51,787 nt of DNA, from assembly GCA_041628815.1 (NCBI GenBank), contig JBFKOL010000001.1:1-51787 (forward strand), given 5' to 3'. The position numbers and the translations under genes are program-made. The notes below the pieces were generated by a model. That model was given only the letters and a program-made list of their open reading frames with translations, made no database searches and had not been told where the DNA came from. Shown one piece after another: positions 1-9,027 of this stretch (positions within the stretch are counted from its first letter, which is position 1; the number at the start of each line of letters is the position of its first letter). The stretch comes from JBFKOL01 sp041628815. Lineage in GTDB: Bacteria; Bacteroidota; Bacteroidia; Chitinophagales; Saprospiraceae.

Positions 1-1207
1 CTCCGACGCTACCGGTGATTACATTGAGGAAATGCAGGCACCGTGCAACACACCATCCGCCAAGGTTGCCACTGGCAGCGCTGCGCCAGATATGGGTGGC
101 AAAGCGTTCACCTGCTTCACCGATTTTGATGGCTACCTCCCTGATCACCGAGGCCTTCACACCACTTTCCTTTTCGGCAAACTCAGGCGTATATTGGGAA
201 TATTCCTCGATCATCGAATCGATGAACTGTTCGAAAGTCGCGGGTTTGCCGGGATGCATCTTTTCCAGGTATTCCTCCCAATTGACCCAGTTTTCGAGGT
301 AATCCCTATTGTATAGTCCTTCCAGTAAAATGATTCGTGCCATTGCCAGCAGGACGGCGGCCTCAGTCCCTGGATACGATGGCATCCAGTAGTCCGACAT
401 GCTTGCCGTATTGGACAGACGTGGATCCATACATGCGAGTTTGGCTCCCTTCATCTTTCCTTCGATGATGCGCTGGGCATGCGGGTTGAAATAGTGACCC
501 GATTCCAGGTGGGCGGAAATTAGAAGAATGAATTTTGCTTCTGAATGGTCGGGGCTGGGGCGGTCATAACCATGCCAGATGTTGTAACCAAACCGTGCAC
601 CGGATGAACAGATATTTGTGTGGCTGTTGTGCCCATCAATGCCCCATGCCTGCAATACGCGGTTGGCATAGCCTTCGTGACCGGGGCGGCCAACATGGTA
701 AGCTATTTCATTGTTTCTACCTTCCTGAATAGCCTTCCGTATCCGTGAAGCGATATCTTCGAGCACTTCATGCCAGGTAACTCGTTCCCATTGACCTTCT
801 CCTCTTTTTCCTACCCTTTTAAGCGGATAAAGTATCCTGTCGGGATCGGTGATCTGGTTGATGGTGGCTGGTCCTTTAGCGCAGTTCCTTCCCCGGCTGC
901 CGGGGTGGTACGGGTTGCCTTCGAATTTCCGCACTTCACCTTTTTCCTTGTCGATGTATGCTGTCAGACCACATGCACTTTCACAGTTGAAGCACGTCGT
1001 AGGAACGATGGTATAGGTCCTTTTTTCTTTTCTTGGCCAGGACTTCGCTTCGTATTCCTCCCAGTGATCCCATTTTTCAATGGGTGGAAACTTGTTTAAA
1101 TCTGTGGTGGTCATCCTATCCAAAACGGGATCTCTGTCCCGATGGAGATTGGGAATGATTTTTAACTTTTCCGCAATCTTTTCTATAAGTGTGTGATTCT
1201 TTTTCAT
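1..1207 (-). CDS. Molybdopterin oxidoreductase catalytic subunit (C-terminus cut by window start)
   Basis: I translated this frame by eye from the ATG at 1207; it stays open to base 1, giving about 402 residues of a protein that normally has 700-1000. Near the N-terminus (about residues 65-105) is the [4Fe-4S] ligand pattern of the DMSO-reductase superfamily, CFNCESAC followed about 30 residues later by GRNCAKG. After it come typical molybdopterin-binding stretches such as the one containing NICSSGARFGY, where the Cys/Ser region is the usual place for the Mo ligand. The N-terminus (MKKNHTLIEKIAEKLK) has no twin-arginine signal, so the enzyme probably faces the cytoplasm. It starts 13 bp after the ferredoxin/NrfD gene, which should pass electrons between it and the quinone pool. 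The family is clear; the substrate is not. The SulP permease upstream makes a sulfur oxyanion plausible, as in SoeABC-type sulfite dehydrogenase, but tetrathionate, thiosulfate or polysulfide chemistry is equally open. Confidence 0.88.
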   Translation of the reverse strand, partial: MKKNHTLIEKIAEKLKIIPNLHRDRDPVLDRMTTTDLNKFPPIEKWDHWEEYEAKSWPRKEKRTYTIVPTTCFNCESACGLTAYIDKEKGEVRKFEGNPYHPGSRGRNCAKGPATINQITDPDRILYPLKRVGKRGEGQWERVTWHEVLEDIASRIRKAIQEGRNNEIAYHVGRPGHEGYANRVLQAWGIDGHNSHTNICSSGARFGYNIWHGYDRPSPDHSEAKFILLISAHLESGHYFNPHAQRIIEGKMKGAKLACMDPRLSNTASMSDYWMPSYPGTEAAVLLAMARIILLEGLYNRDYLENWVNWEEYLEKMHPGKPATFEQFIDSMIEEYSQYTPEFAEKESGVKASVIREVAIKIGEAGERFATHIWRSAASGNLGGWCVARCLHFLNVITGSVG

Positions 1208-1220
1208 TTTACCGGTTTTA

Positions 1221-2843
1221 TCAAACGAGTGAAATGCGTTGTGGGGCCTCCACCCAGATGTGTTCTGTAAAGTATATGCCTATCAGTACCAATGCAGCAG
1301 AAATTACCAGAGCTGGATTGCCTGGCCAGAAAAGGAGTAGTACGAATGGAACCAAATTTCCAATGAGAACTACACCTGTCCAAAAGATCTTACTGTATCT
1401 TCCTTTTATTATAGAATGAACTGTCAATTCGAGATCCTTCGTCGGATGTGGTGTTACCAGTTCTATCAGCATGGTCGCGGCGTTGATACCTATGGATAAG
1501 AGGAGCATTGTTTTCAGACCGTCCTGCCACCCAAATTCAAGTCCAAAAAGTGAGGATATTAGAACATAAGCTGCAGCTCCGGCCATCACAGAATGGACCA
1601 GCATATGTATGGACAGGGTAGGGCTCTGCCAGAAATCCCTGCCTCGAGCTTGCGCAAAGAGGAAAGCCGTATATATGGCCAGTAAAATGGCTACAGGCAA
1701 AGAAACCACAAAAAGAATTTGCCTGGTGGTATGCCAATCCATCCATTGAGCCAGGCCGATAGCCGTTACAAGGGCACCAAAGAAGCTGATGGTATAACCG
1801 CCTTTCACCAACCAGGACTCGAAATGAGGTCTCAACAGGACGTAGAAGAATCTTTTCGGTTGATCGAGGTCCATTATGAGCAGTACGCCGGTGAGTGAAA
1901 GGAACAAAAGACCGGTTGCGACAGAAGACCACACCGCGTTGGCATTCAACTCAAAACCAGCTACGAGCCACATAAGAACAGGGACGAGCAGCGCACCGGC
2001 TGCTATGGCTTTGGTCCAGATATAACCCGATACTTCCCAACCCCAAAGAATTCCTTTATCCGGTGTATCATACACTCGTTTTGCTTCTTTATTCATCAGT
2101 ACTTCCACAGATTTTACTGGTTTAGGAGATTTGCCGTTCTCCCCGTTGGAAGATCCTTTTATCCGTATTAACTCGGCGAGGACATCTTCATTGGAATAAG
2201 ACAATTTTTCTGCCTCTTTGGCAAAATGGCCCACTCCCAGGCTCTGCGAACCCCAAAGACTCGAATGTGACCGCTCGGTCGCACTGGGTACCAATGAAGA
2301 ATCATCTGCATCGATGTAGAACAGATTGGGTACTGTAGCTTTTTCCGGTTTCCGCACCTTGACGGCCTGCCGTGCGAGGAGTTGGGCGATTTCAGTGTCC
2401 GGGTTATCCATATCGCCCGATATGATGGCGTGTTCGGGACAAACGTTGACACAGGCCGGTTCGAGGCCAAGATCAATCCGGTGGGCGCAATAATTGCATT
2501 TGGCGGCTGTATGCGTTTCCGGATCGATGTATAGGGCGTCATAGGGACATGCCTGCATACAGGATTTACACCCTATGCACCGTTCTTTGTCGAAGTCTAC
2601 GATTCCGTCTTCCCGCGTGAAAAGCGCTTCTGTAGGACAGATGGAGACGCATGGCGCATCTGTGCAATGATTGCATCGCATCACTGAAAACAACCGTCGC
2701 GTATCCGGGAAGGAACCTTTCTCCACTTGCTTTACAAAGGTCCTGTTGACACCAACAGGTACATCGTGCTCCGATTTACAGGCAGTGGTACATGCGTGGC
2801 ATCCTATACACTTCCTGTTGTCTATAATGAATCCGTATCTCAT
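1221..2843 (-). CDS. Fusion of four-cluster ferredoxin subunit and NrfD-type membrane anchor
   Basis: A 540-residue protein combining two subunits that are usually separate in PsrABC, TtrABC and SoeABC-type complexes. Residues about 1-190 are a DmsB/NrfC-like ferredoxin with four cysteine groups: CIGCHACTTAC, CNHCTDAPCVSIC, CIGCKSCMQAC and CNYC...CVNVC. That is enough for four cubane clusters. After a linker of about 80 polar residues, positions about 275-535 form roughly eight hydrophobic helices typical of NrfD/PsrC quinone-interacting anchors. The protein has no signal peptide and starts directly with the ferredoxin, so the iron-sulfur part should be cytoplasmic, matching the leaderless catalytic subunit. 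It lies 13 bp upstream of the molybdoenzyme gene and 84 bp downstream of the SulP gene on the same strand. It probably carries electrons between the Mo active site and menaquinone. Direction and substrate are inferred only. Confidence 0.9.
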   Translation of the reverse strand: MRYGFIIDNRKCIGCHACTTACKSEHDVPVGVNRTFVKQVEKGSFPDTRRLFSVMRCNHCTDAPCVSICPTEALFTREDGIVDFDKERCIGCKSCMQACPYDALYIDPETHTAAKCNYCAHRIDLGLEPACVNVCPEHAIISGDMDNPDTEIAQLLARQAVKVRKPEKATVPNLFYIDADDSSLVPSATERSHSSLWGSQSLGVGHFAKEAEKLSYSNEDVLAELIRIKGSSNGENGKSPKPVKSVEVLMNKEAKRVYDTPDKGILWGWEVSGYIWTKAIAAGALLVPVLMWLVAGFELNANAVWSSVATGLLFLSLTGVLLIMDLDQPKRFFYVLLRPHFESWLVKGGYTISFFGALVTAIGLAQWMDWHTTRQILFVVSLPVAILLAIYTAFLFAQARGRDFWQSPTLSIHMLVHSVMAGAAAYVLISSLFGLEFGWQDGLKTMLLLSIGINAATMLIELVTPHPTKDLELTVHSIIKGRYSKIFWTGVVLIGNLVPFVLLLFWPGNPALVISAALVLIGIYFTEHIWVEAPQRISLV

Positions 2844-2909
2844 TTAGTCAGCATTCTTTTTGTATTGAATAATTCCATTTATTACTTGGATAAGTTTCAT
2901 CGTGTACCT

Positions 2910-2933
2910 TTCACTATTGACTATTCACTATTT
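2910..2933. repeat. Short AATAGTGAA-type low-complexity repeat between sulP-like gene and ferredoxin/NrfD gene
   Basis: On the minus strand the 84-bp spacer contains AATAGTGAA, AATAGTCAA and AATAGTGAA in close succession. The same word occurs near 9101-9138 and 14938-14950, so it appears to be a dispersed intergenic element of this genome. I cannot tell whether it is functional. Confidence 0.5.
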
Positions 2934-4652
2934 ATCATCCCCACTTTTTTTCTTATTTCGCTGCGAAGCATATTGCCTGCTTAAGGTGCCAAGACCGTTA
3001 TCGAAAAAGTGACCTTCGATGGCATCTTTGATCCGTAGGTAGTTGTTTCGCGGACCGACGCGTTGTGTAATTCCACATTTTTCAAAAAGATCCCTGACCG
3101 GCCCTCGCAGATGGGTAAAAACCAATGTGATGTTTTTGGATGCGTAATAGTCGATCAACTGATTGAGGACCTTGATGCCCGTGGTGTCGATATTGATGAT
3201 GGAAGTGGCATTCAGTATGACGGTGTGCGTCTTGGGATGGGCTCTAAGCAGCCCAGTCATGGTATCATAAAAGTGATTGGCATTGGCAAAATAGATGCTT
3301 TCGTCATATCGTATGATCAATATGCCTTCATGGGTCTGCGCTTCGGGAAACCGCTCAATATTTCGATAACTGTCCGTACCCGGCAATTTTCCAAGGATAG
3401 CATAGTGCGGGCTGGAGGTACGCTGCAATACTATAATCAGGGAAAGCACGATTCCTACAAAAACGCCTTCCTGGATTCCAAGAAACAAGGTCAGTATTCC
3501 GGTGACTGCATAGACAGAAAAATCCCTTTTGCTGATATGAAACAATTCTTTGGCATGGGCGACATTTATGAGGCCATATACAGCTGCGATGACAATTGCT
3601 CCTAATACGGGCTTGGGCAGATAATAGAACAGGTGTGTGCAAAACAAGAGGATCAGGGCAAGGAATGCCGCCGAAAATATGGATGAATAACCACTTTGTG
3701 CCCCGGTATCGTCGTTGATGGCGGATCTTGTAAAACTGCCGGTATTGGGAAAGGCCTGAAAGACAGAACCAATCATTTTAGCCAGGCCCAGTCCGAGTAA
3801 TTCCTTGTTGGGATCGACATTTTGGTCCTCTTTTCTTGCAGCTATGGTCTTGGCAATGGCCAATGACTCGATAAAACTGATAAGGCATATGACCAGTGCG
3901 AGTGGTGTTACCCTTACAATGTTGGAAATACTTAGGAATGACAAAGTGGGTTTAGGGAGTCCTTTTGGGACTTCGCGAACGATGTCTACACCGGCCTGAT
4001 CGAGATGAAATAGATAGACTGCTATCGTGCCAAGGACTACCGCCAGAAGGGCACCCGGGAGTTTATTGTTGACATACTTCAAGCCTATAATTGTGACGAT
4101 TCCGACAACCCCGAGTGCTACTGAGTAGAGATCGATCTGGCTCAGATTGGATGAAAGACCTTTAATGATACCAATGACATTGTTGGACTGTTCCATTTCT
4201 ATTCCCAGGAAATACTTGAGTTGGCTCAGCGCTATAATGAACGCTGCAGCGGTAGTAAACCCGGAGATTACAGGTTCTGACAGAAAGTTCACCAGGAATC
4301 CCATTCTGATGGCGGCAAAGGCCAACTGGATGGCTCCCGCGACCATCGAGGTAAGCAGAGCCAGCTGTATGTATTCGGGGGTGCCGGGTGCAGCCCATTG
4401 GGAAACACCGGACAATACAATGATGGATACGAGGGCTACCGGCCCTACGGACAGTTGTTTGGACGATCCGAAAAAGGGATAGACCAAGAGCGGCACAAAG
4501 GCAGCATAGAGCCCATAAATGGCCGGAAGTCCTGCGAGCAAAGCATAGGCCATGCCCTGAGGAATGATCATTACCGCCACCGTTAGACCTGCTACAAGGT
4601 CTTTCTTAAGTCCTCCGTAGGTAGTTATGTTGGGCAGCTGGATCGTCCACAT
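2928..4652 (-). CDS. SulP family inorganic anion permease with C-terminal STAS domain
   Basis: 574 residues, the usual size for bacterial SulP/SLC26 transporters. The N-terminal half has the family signature in the first membrane helices (DLVAGLTVAVMIIPQGMAYA, then YGLYAAFVPLLVYPFFGSS) and about 12-14 hydrophobic segments overall. FPNTGSFTRSAIN near residue 300 is the conserved substrate-site stretch. Residues about 440-555 form a STAS domain with the IDTTG loop that corresponds to the phosphorylatable D-S/T-x-G of anti-sigma antagonists. Members move sulfate, bicarbonate or other anions across the inner membrane. The gene lies 20 bp after the FadL-type outer membrane protein and 84 bp before the ferredoxin/NrfD gene, so it is probably in the same operon. 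Sulfate or another sulfur oxyanion is a reasonable guess from context; bicarbonate cannot be excluded. Confidence 0.93.
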   Translation of the reverse strand: MWTIQLPNITTYGGLKKDLVAGLTVAVMIIPQGMAYALLAGLPAIYGLYAAFVPLLVYPFFGSSKQLSVGPVALVSIIVLSGVSQWAAPGTPEYIQLALLTSMVAGAIQLAFAAIRMGFLVNFLSEPVISGFTTAAAFIIALSQLKYFLGIEMEQSNNVIGIIKGLSSNLSQIDLYSVALGVVGIVTIIGLKYVNNKLPGALLAVVLGTIAVYLFHLDQAGVDIVREVPKGLPKPTLSFLSISNIVRVTPLALVICLISFIESLAIAKTIAARKEDQNVDPNKELLGLGLAKMIGSVFQAFPNTGSFTRSAINDDTGAQSGYSSIFSAAFLALILLFCTHLFYYLPKPVLGAIVIAAVYGLINVAHAKELFHISKRDFSVYAVTGILTLFLGIQEGVFVGIVLSLIIVLQRTSSPHYAILGKLPGTDSYRNIERFPEAQTHEGILIIRYDESIYFANANHFYDTMTGLLRAHPKTHTVILNATSIINIDTTGIKVLNQLIDYYASKNITLVFTHLRGPVRDLFEKCGITQRVGPRNNYLRIKDAIEGHFFDNGLGTLSRQYASQRNKKKSGDDK

Positions 4653-4672
4653 GGTAATTTCCTAAGCTACTG

Positions 4673-6016
4673 TCAAAAAGTAAACTGGACTTCGAAGTCC
4701 CACTGTTTCATTTCCAGGATCACATTTTGGTGCGGTACGAACTGACCTTGTTGTGCAAGGGCCGGGTCGAAATCAAACGGGTTGAGTCCGCTGACTTCAT
4801 TGTTCAACGCATAGTTGATGGAAAAGTGGATTTTATTACCGCCTTGACCGACCCCCTTGCTAAATCCGAGAGCAATGTGATTATCGATAACACCGGGTGC
4901 AAGGATGTTGAATACCACCTCTGATGCTGGGATGGGCTGGTCGCCTTTAGAGAAACCCGCCCTGAGTGTGAAGTCTTCGCTCACATCATATTCAGCACCG
5001 ATTTTGAAAACCGACATGTCTTCCCATCCGAATCCCGAACCATCGTCGCTTCCCAGCGGGACATGATTGGGGTTGGGCGTGTAGTCAGCCGGATTGTTCG
5101 GGTTGCCGCCAGGGTTGAGAAAGGCGGGAGGCAAGGCCATCGGATCGACCGGATTGGCAATCGATGCCACACCGCTGTACATGATTTGTTTAAAGTCAAG
5201 TGCCAGCCTTAGTGTACTGTTGGGAGCATAAACGATACCAGCGGTCCAGGAGGCAGGAATATCAAATGCTCCTTGTTGGGCAAACAATCCAGCATAGTCT
5301 TCAAATTTTCCTGACATGGTTTTGGATTGATACACAGCACCGAGTTGGAATTGATCACTTAAGTGACCGTGGTACCCTACTTTGAAGCCTAAGCCTAAGG
5401 CCGTACTGGTGCCGTTATTGCTTAATTTGGTCGGATCGCTGGAGAATGGGGCAAAGTTTGAGAGGCCTTCATTGCTGAACTGTTGACCACTTATCAGTGC
5501 CGTCACCCCCACGCTGTGGTTCTCATGCAATTTGTACGCGTAGGACAGTCCCACGAAAAGTTGTACCAAGTTTACGCCTGTATTTTCAACACTTTGGTCA
5601 TAAAATGTACGGGTGGGGTAATTGGTATTCATTCCGCCATGTCCGAAAATAGACATTGTAAAAGCACTTTTCTCACCTATGGTCCAGTTGCCTGCCAGGT
5701 GGGGAATAAGGAATAAGTTGGATTCGCTTTCAACCGTTCCAGGCGTGAGTCCAAAGGTTCCTGGAAGCCCGGAAGGATTTCCCGTAATGGTGTATTGCCT
5801 TTGCGGACTGAAAAATGATACACCTACGCTGTATAAACTGCCGGTAAAGACATTTGCGGCAGGATTGCCATTGATCAATGCCGTATACGGCAGTCCAATT
5901 CCCGCGCCAGCCATTCCTTTGTGTATGGCTCCATAGCCCAAGCTGAAGTACCCGTCAGTGGCTTGAAGTGAAAGAAATGAAAGAATGGCAAAAGAGAGGA
6001 CAAGTAGTTTTTTCAT
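4673..6016 (-). CDS. FadL/OmpP1/TodX-type outer membrane transport protein
   Basis: 447 residues beginning with a clear signal peptide (MKKLLVLSFAILSFLSLQA). The mature start, TDGYFSLGYGAIHKGMAGAG, is the classic FadL-family N-terminus, with the GxGxxxxGMAGAG region that forms the plug/hatch, followed soon by the N-P-A motif (NGNPAANVF). The remainder alternates short hydrophobic strands and polar turns and ends in aromatic F (QFTF), as expected for a beta-barrel inserted by the BAM machinery. Family members let hydrophobic or other small compounds through the outer membrane. It is the first gene of the minus-strand run leading to the SulP permease and the molybdoenzyme, so it may admit a substrate of that system, but this is inference. 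Confidence 0.87.
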   Translation of the reverse strand: MKKLLVLSFAILSFLSLQATDGYFSLGYGAIHKGMAGAGIGLPYTALINGNPAANVFTGSLYSVGVSFFSPQRQYTITGNPSGLPGTFGLTPGTVESESNLFLIPHLAGNWTIGEKSAFTMSIFGHGGMNTNYPTRTFYDQSVENTGVNLVQLFVGLSYAYKLHENHSVGVTALISGQQFSNEGLSNFAPFSSDPTKLSNNGTSTALGLGFKVGYHGHLSDQFQLGAVYQSKTMSGKFEDYAGLFAQQGAFDIPASWTAGIVYAPNSTLRLALDFKQIMYSGVASIANPVDPMALPPAFLNPGGNPNNPADYTPNPNHVPLGSDDGSGFGWEDMSVFKIGAEYDVSEDFTLRAGFSKGDQPIPASEVVFNILAPGVIDNHIALGFSKGVGQGGNKIHFSINYALNNEVSGLNPFDFDPALAQQGQFVPHQNVILEMKQWDFEVQFTF

Positions 6017-6509
6017 GTGTATGTTAGTTGTTGTCAGGTTACAGAAATATCGTTGCAGCGATACTGATCGCGCTAATGTAGGTCAGCTAAAGCAATCTTT
6101 TTGTGACCTAAGACACACCAAGGTAAAACAGAATGATAGGTGTTTTCATTCATGTGATTAATCAACAATTAGACAGTGTACCAAACCTAATAAAAGTTGG
6201 CTAATGCAACTATTCGGTTGAATTATCCAAATATGATTTGGAAATGATTACATGTATTTTGGAAGAAATATTTTCCAGGAGAAAAATTTAAACTGGCAGT
6301 TGCAGTTTGCCAGGTATTCAATAATCACGTTGTGCTTGTAGATTTACTCCTATGGAAAGCAGAATTGTCTTTGACTTTCCTGATCGTGGATACGGCAATA
6401 ACGGGCGCACTTATTATTTTAATGCGGTGTTTGATTAGAGCTTGAAAATGAATGTTTGATTTTCGGTAATCCGCCAGAAGACCCGATATTCGATCTCACG
6501 CAGCATTAC
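6017..6509. other. Divergent intergenic region, about 490 bp
   Basis: AT-rich spacer between the outer membrane protein gene (minus) and the SLC12-like permease gene (plus). It must hold promoters for both directions, but I see no convincing TAnnTTTG box with a properly spaced TTG. An open frame continues upstream of the permease ATG to a TTG at 6456, but its residues do not look like part of the family. No RNA gene or strong hairpin is evident. Confidence 0.5.
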
Positions 6510-8750
6510 ATGGAAGAAACTGCCACCCATATCGAAAAACCTGAGTCGGGTACGACACAAGCCCCTGCCGCCGAAAAGGTGATAAAGAAGTTCGGAACCT
6601 TCCAAGGGGTGTTTACACCAGTTACTCTTACCATCCTGGGTGTAATTATGTACCTGAGGGAGGGATGGGTAGTCGGAAATGCCGGTCTTGTAGGTGCCAT
6701 CCTGATTATCCTGCTTGCTTCCGGAATCACCTTTTTGACTGCACTCTCGATGTCGTCTATCACGACCAACATCAGAATTAAAGCCGGGGGCGCATTTTCC
6801 ATTATTTCACAGTCGCTCGGTCTCGAGGCAGGGGGTGCCATAGGCATTCCGCTTTACCTGGCCCAAGCCTTTGCTGTAGCCATGTATATTTTCGGTTTCC
6901 GTGAAGGATGGCTATGGATCTTTCCGGAGCACCCAGCTCTTCTTATTGATGTGATTTCTTTCGCCCTCATATTGGGTATTGCTTATGTGAGCACCGACTT
7001 TGCCTTCAAGATACAGTACGTTATTCTTGCCGTCATTATTGGTTCGCTGGTTTCAATTGGTCTTGCTTTTACCATTCACCCGGTAAATACAGAAATACAA
7101 CTTTTTGGTAATTACCCGGGTTCAGTCGAAAACAACTTCAGCGGAACGAATTTCTGGTTGGTATTTGCAGTTTATTTCCCGGCGGTGACAGGTATTATGG
7201 CGGGAGCAAATATGTCGGGTGACCTTGAAAATCCCAGGGTAAGCATTCCTACCGGGACCCTGTCGGCACAGTTCATTTGTACGCTAATCTACATTGCCCT
7301 CGCCTGCGTTTTGGCCTTACTCGCCACACCACAGGAGTTGGTGAGCAATTACAATATCTTGATTGATAAGGCATTCTGGGCACCTATCGTATTGGCAGGA
7401 CTGCTTGGAGCAACATTTTCATCTGCTCTGTCATCGCTGGTCGGTGCACCCAGGATACTTTATGCGTTAGGCGAGAACAAGGTGTTGTTCAAAAATGAAT
7501 ACCTGTCGGCCACCGACCAGAAAGGAGAACCCAAAAATGCATTATACTTGACCGCAGGACTGGTATTTTTCTCGCTACTGCTCAGGGATCTCAACGCGAT
7601 TGCTCCCTTGCTCACTATGTTTTTTCTAATCGCTTATGCCATGATCAATGTAGTAGTACTTATCGAACAAAGTCTATCCCAGGTCAGCTTCAGACCTACG
7701 CTTCGCGTACCCATCCTCGTACCGTTGCTGGGTACTGTGGGTTGTTTCTTTGCCATGTTCATCATCAATCCGTCGGTATCAATGGTATCGTTGGTGCTGG
7801 TAGTCGGATTTTACATCCTCCTCATGCGGAAACGGTTTATCACCGATGACGGTGACGTACGAAGCGGTTTGTTCAATGCATTGGCAGAATGGTCGGCCAA
7901 GATTGTCAACAAACTTCCGGAGGCCAAAGAAAGGGCATGGCAGCCCAATATGATCGTACCCGCCAAACACATTTCCGATGTGGTGAGATCCTCCAAGATT
8001 ATCTTTTCCCTGGCGCGGCCCAAGGGCTCGATCAAGCTGCTCGGTTTTTCAAGGGACGATCGTCGCCAAATCATGGAGCGCCGGCTGGCCGATGTAAAAA
8101 GCCATTTCATGAAGCAGGATATTTCCTGTACGCAGGCCATCATTGAAGGTCCTGATTTTGAGACAGGTATGATCTCCTCTATGCAGTCTATGAAAGCTAC
8201 CTTTTTCAGACCCAATACCATCTTTCTTAGCCTTACCGATGAAAGGGTTGAAGATAAGGAGTATGAGACTTTACTGTCCAAATCACAATCCCTGGGATAT
8301 GGGGCATACCTGTACGTACCCTATCGCAAAATTGGATTGGGTCTCGAGAAAACAATCAACCTGTGGTTGGAAGAAGGCGAATTGATGGGTTTTAAAGAAA
8401 AAAAACCTGATCATATAAATCTTGCCATGCTGACTGCATACCTTCTCATGCGAAACTGGAAGGCCATCCTGAAAATCAACATCATCTGCACAGGCAAGTA
8501 CGAACTGGTGGAGATGAGGGACCGATTGGATCTTTTGATGGTTCTGGCCCGGCTACCAAGGTCGGCAAATGCTGTATTTTGGGATGGAGGCTACGAGGCC
8601 GTTTACAAATCCGGAGAACGGTGTGATCTCAATATAGCCTATGTTAAACCCGGCCAGATCGACCTGGAAGCCCTTAGGTCACATGGTGATAAAATGGAGT
8701 CTTCGTTTTTGTATACCTGGGATTCAGGGATTGAGAATGCTTTTGCATAA
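6510..8750 (+). CDS. SLC12-like (cation-chloride cotransporter type) APC superfamily permease
   Basis: From the ATG at 6510 the protein has 746 residues; the frame could also open at a TTG at 6456, but those 18 extra residues are not hydrophobic or conserved-looking. After a short polar N-terminus the sequence KKFGTFQGVFTPVTLTILGV and MYLREGWVVGNAG matches the first helix of SLC12/Na-K-Cl cotransporters. SMSSITTNIRIKAGGAFSIIS and the stretch around TGIMAGANMSGDLENP are also typical of that group. About twelve membrane segments fill residues 30-460, followed by a soluble region of about 280 residues that resembles the cytoplasmic C-terminal domain of the family. It should act in the inner membrane. 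The substrate is unknown: bacterial homologues include amino-acid and ion cotransporters. It stands alone between divergent and convergent neighbours. Confidence 0.85.
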   Translation: MEETATHIEKPESGTTQAPAAEKVIKKFGTFQGVFTPVTLTILGVIMYLREGWVVGNAGLVGAILIILLASGITFLTALSMSSITTNIRIKAGGAFSIISQSLGLEAGGAIGIPLYLAQAFAVAMYIFGFREGWLWIFPEHPALLIDVISFALILGIAYVSTDFAFKIQYVILAVIIGSLVSIGLAFTIHPVNTEIQLFGNYPGSVENNFSGTNFWLVFAVYFPAVTGIMAGANMSGDLENPRVSIPTGTLSAQFICTLIYIALACVLALLATPQELVSNYNILIDKAFWAPIVLAGLLGATFSSALSSLVGAPRILYALGENKVLFKNEYLSATDQKGEPKNALYLTAGLVFFSLLLRDLNAIAPLLTMFFLIAYAMINVVVLIEQSLSQVSFRPTLRVPILVPLLGTVGCFFAMFIINPSVSMVSLVLVVGFYILLMRKRFITDDGDVRSGLFNALAEWSAKIVNKLPEAKERAWQPNMIVPAKHISDVVRSSKIIFSLARPKGSIKLLGFSRDDRRQIMERRLADVKSHFMKQDISCTQAIIEGPDFETGMISSMQSMKATFFRPNTIFLSLTDERVEDKEYETLLSKSQSLGYGAYLYVPYRKIGLGLEKTINLWLEEGELMGFKEKKPDHINLAMLTAYLLMRNWKAILKINIICTGKYELVEMRDRLDLLMVLARLPRSANAVFWDGGYEAVYKSGERCDLNIAYVKPGQIDLEALRSHGDKMESSFLYTWDSGIENAFA

Positions 8751-8862
8751 CAACAGATTTCTTGTAGCGAAACGAAATAAAAGGATAAATAGTCACACCG
8801 GAATAAATCTTTGCGGCTAGATGAAAGCTGTCGTTGAAACTCGTCCCGCGGAAGTATTAAAG

Positions 8863-8893
8863 AAAAAAACCCTTCACCTCAAAAGATGAAGGG
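8863..8893 (-). terminator. Intrinsic terminator downstream of tRNA-Leu
   Basis: Read on the minus strand, CCCTTCATC and GGTGAAGGG pair over 9 bp (one G-T) around a TTTTGA loop and are followed by seven T. It lies 16 bp past the tRNA 3' end in the direction of transcription. Confidence 0.85.
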
Positions 8894-8908
8894 TATATAA
8901 TAAGGTAG

Positions 8909-8992
8909 TGCCCAGAGCGGGACTCGAACCCGCACGCCCTTACGGACACATGGCCCTCAACCATGCCTGTCTACCAGTTCCAGCACCTGGGC
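8909..8992 (-). tRNA. tRNA-Leu (anticodon GAG)
   Basis: The minus strand folds into a complete class II tRNA. The acceptor stem is GCCCAGG with TCTGGGC (one G-T), the D-arm contains GGAACTGGTAGACAGG, and the anticodon stem CATGG/CCATG encloses the loop TTGAGGG, giving anticodon GAG (reads CUC/CUU). The long variable arm GTCC-GTAA-GGGC is followed by the T-arm GCGGG-TTCGAGT-CCCGC. The discriminator is A; CCA is not encoded. The long variable arm and the G at the D-loop support leucine identity. A terminator follows at 8863-8893, and a damaged second copy lies 35 bp upstream at 9028-9088. Confidence 0.95.
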
Positions 8993-9027
8993 AATAGAGC
9001 AAAATATTGCAAAAGTATTATTTCAAT

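Noticed and set aside
8821..8889. 22-codon frame after a TAAATCTTTGC box
   Set aside because: Its end is the hairpin and A-tract that form the tRNA-Leu terminator on the other strand; no sign of coding.
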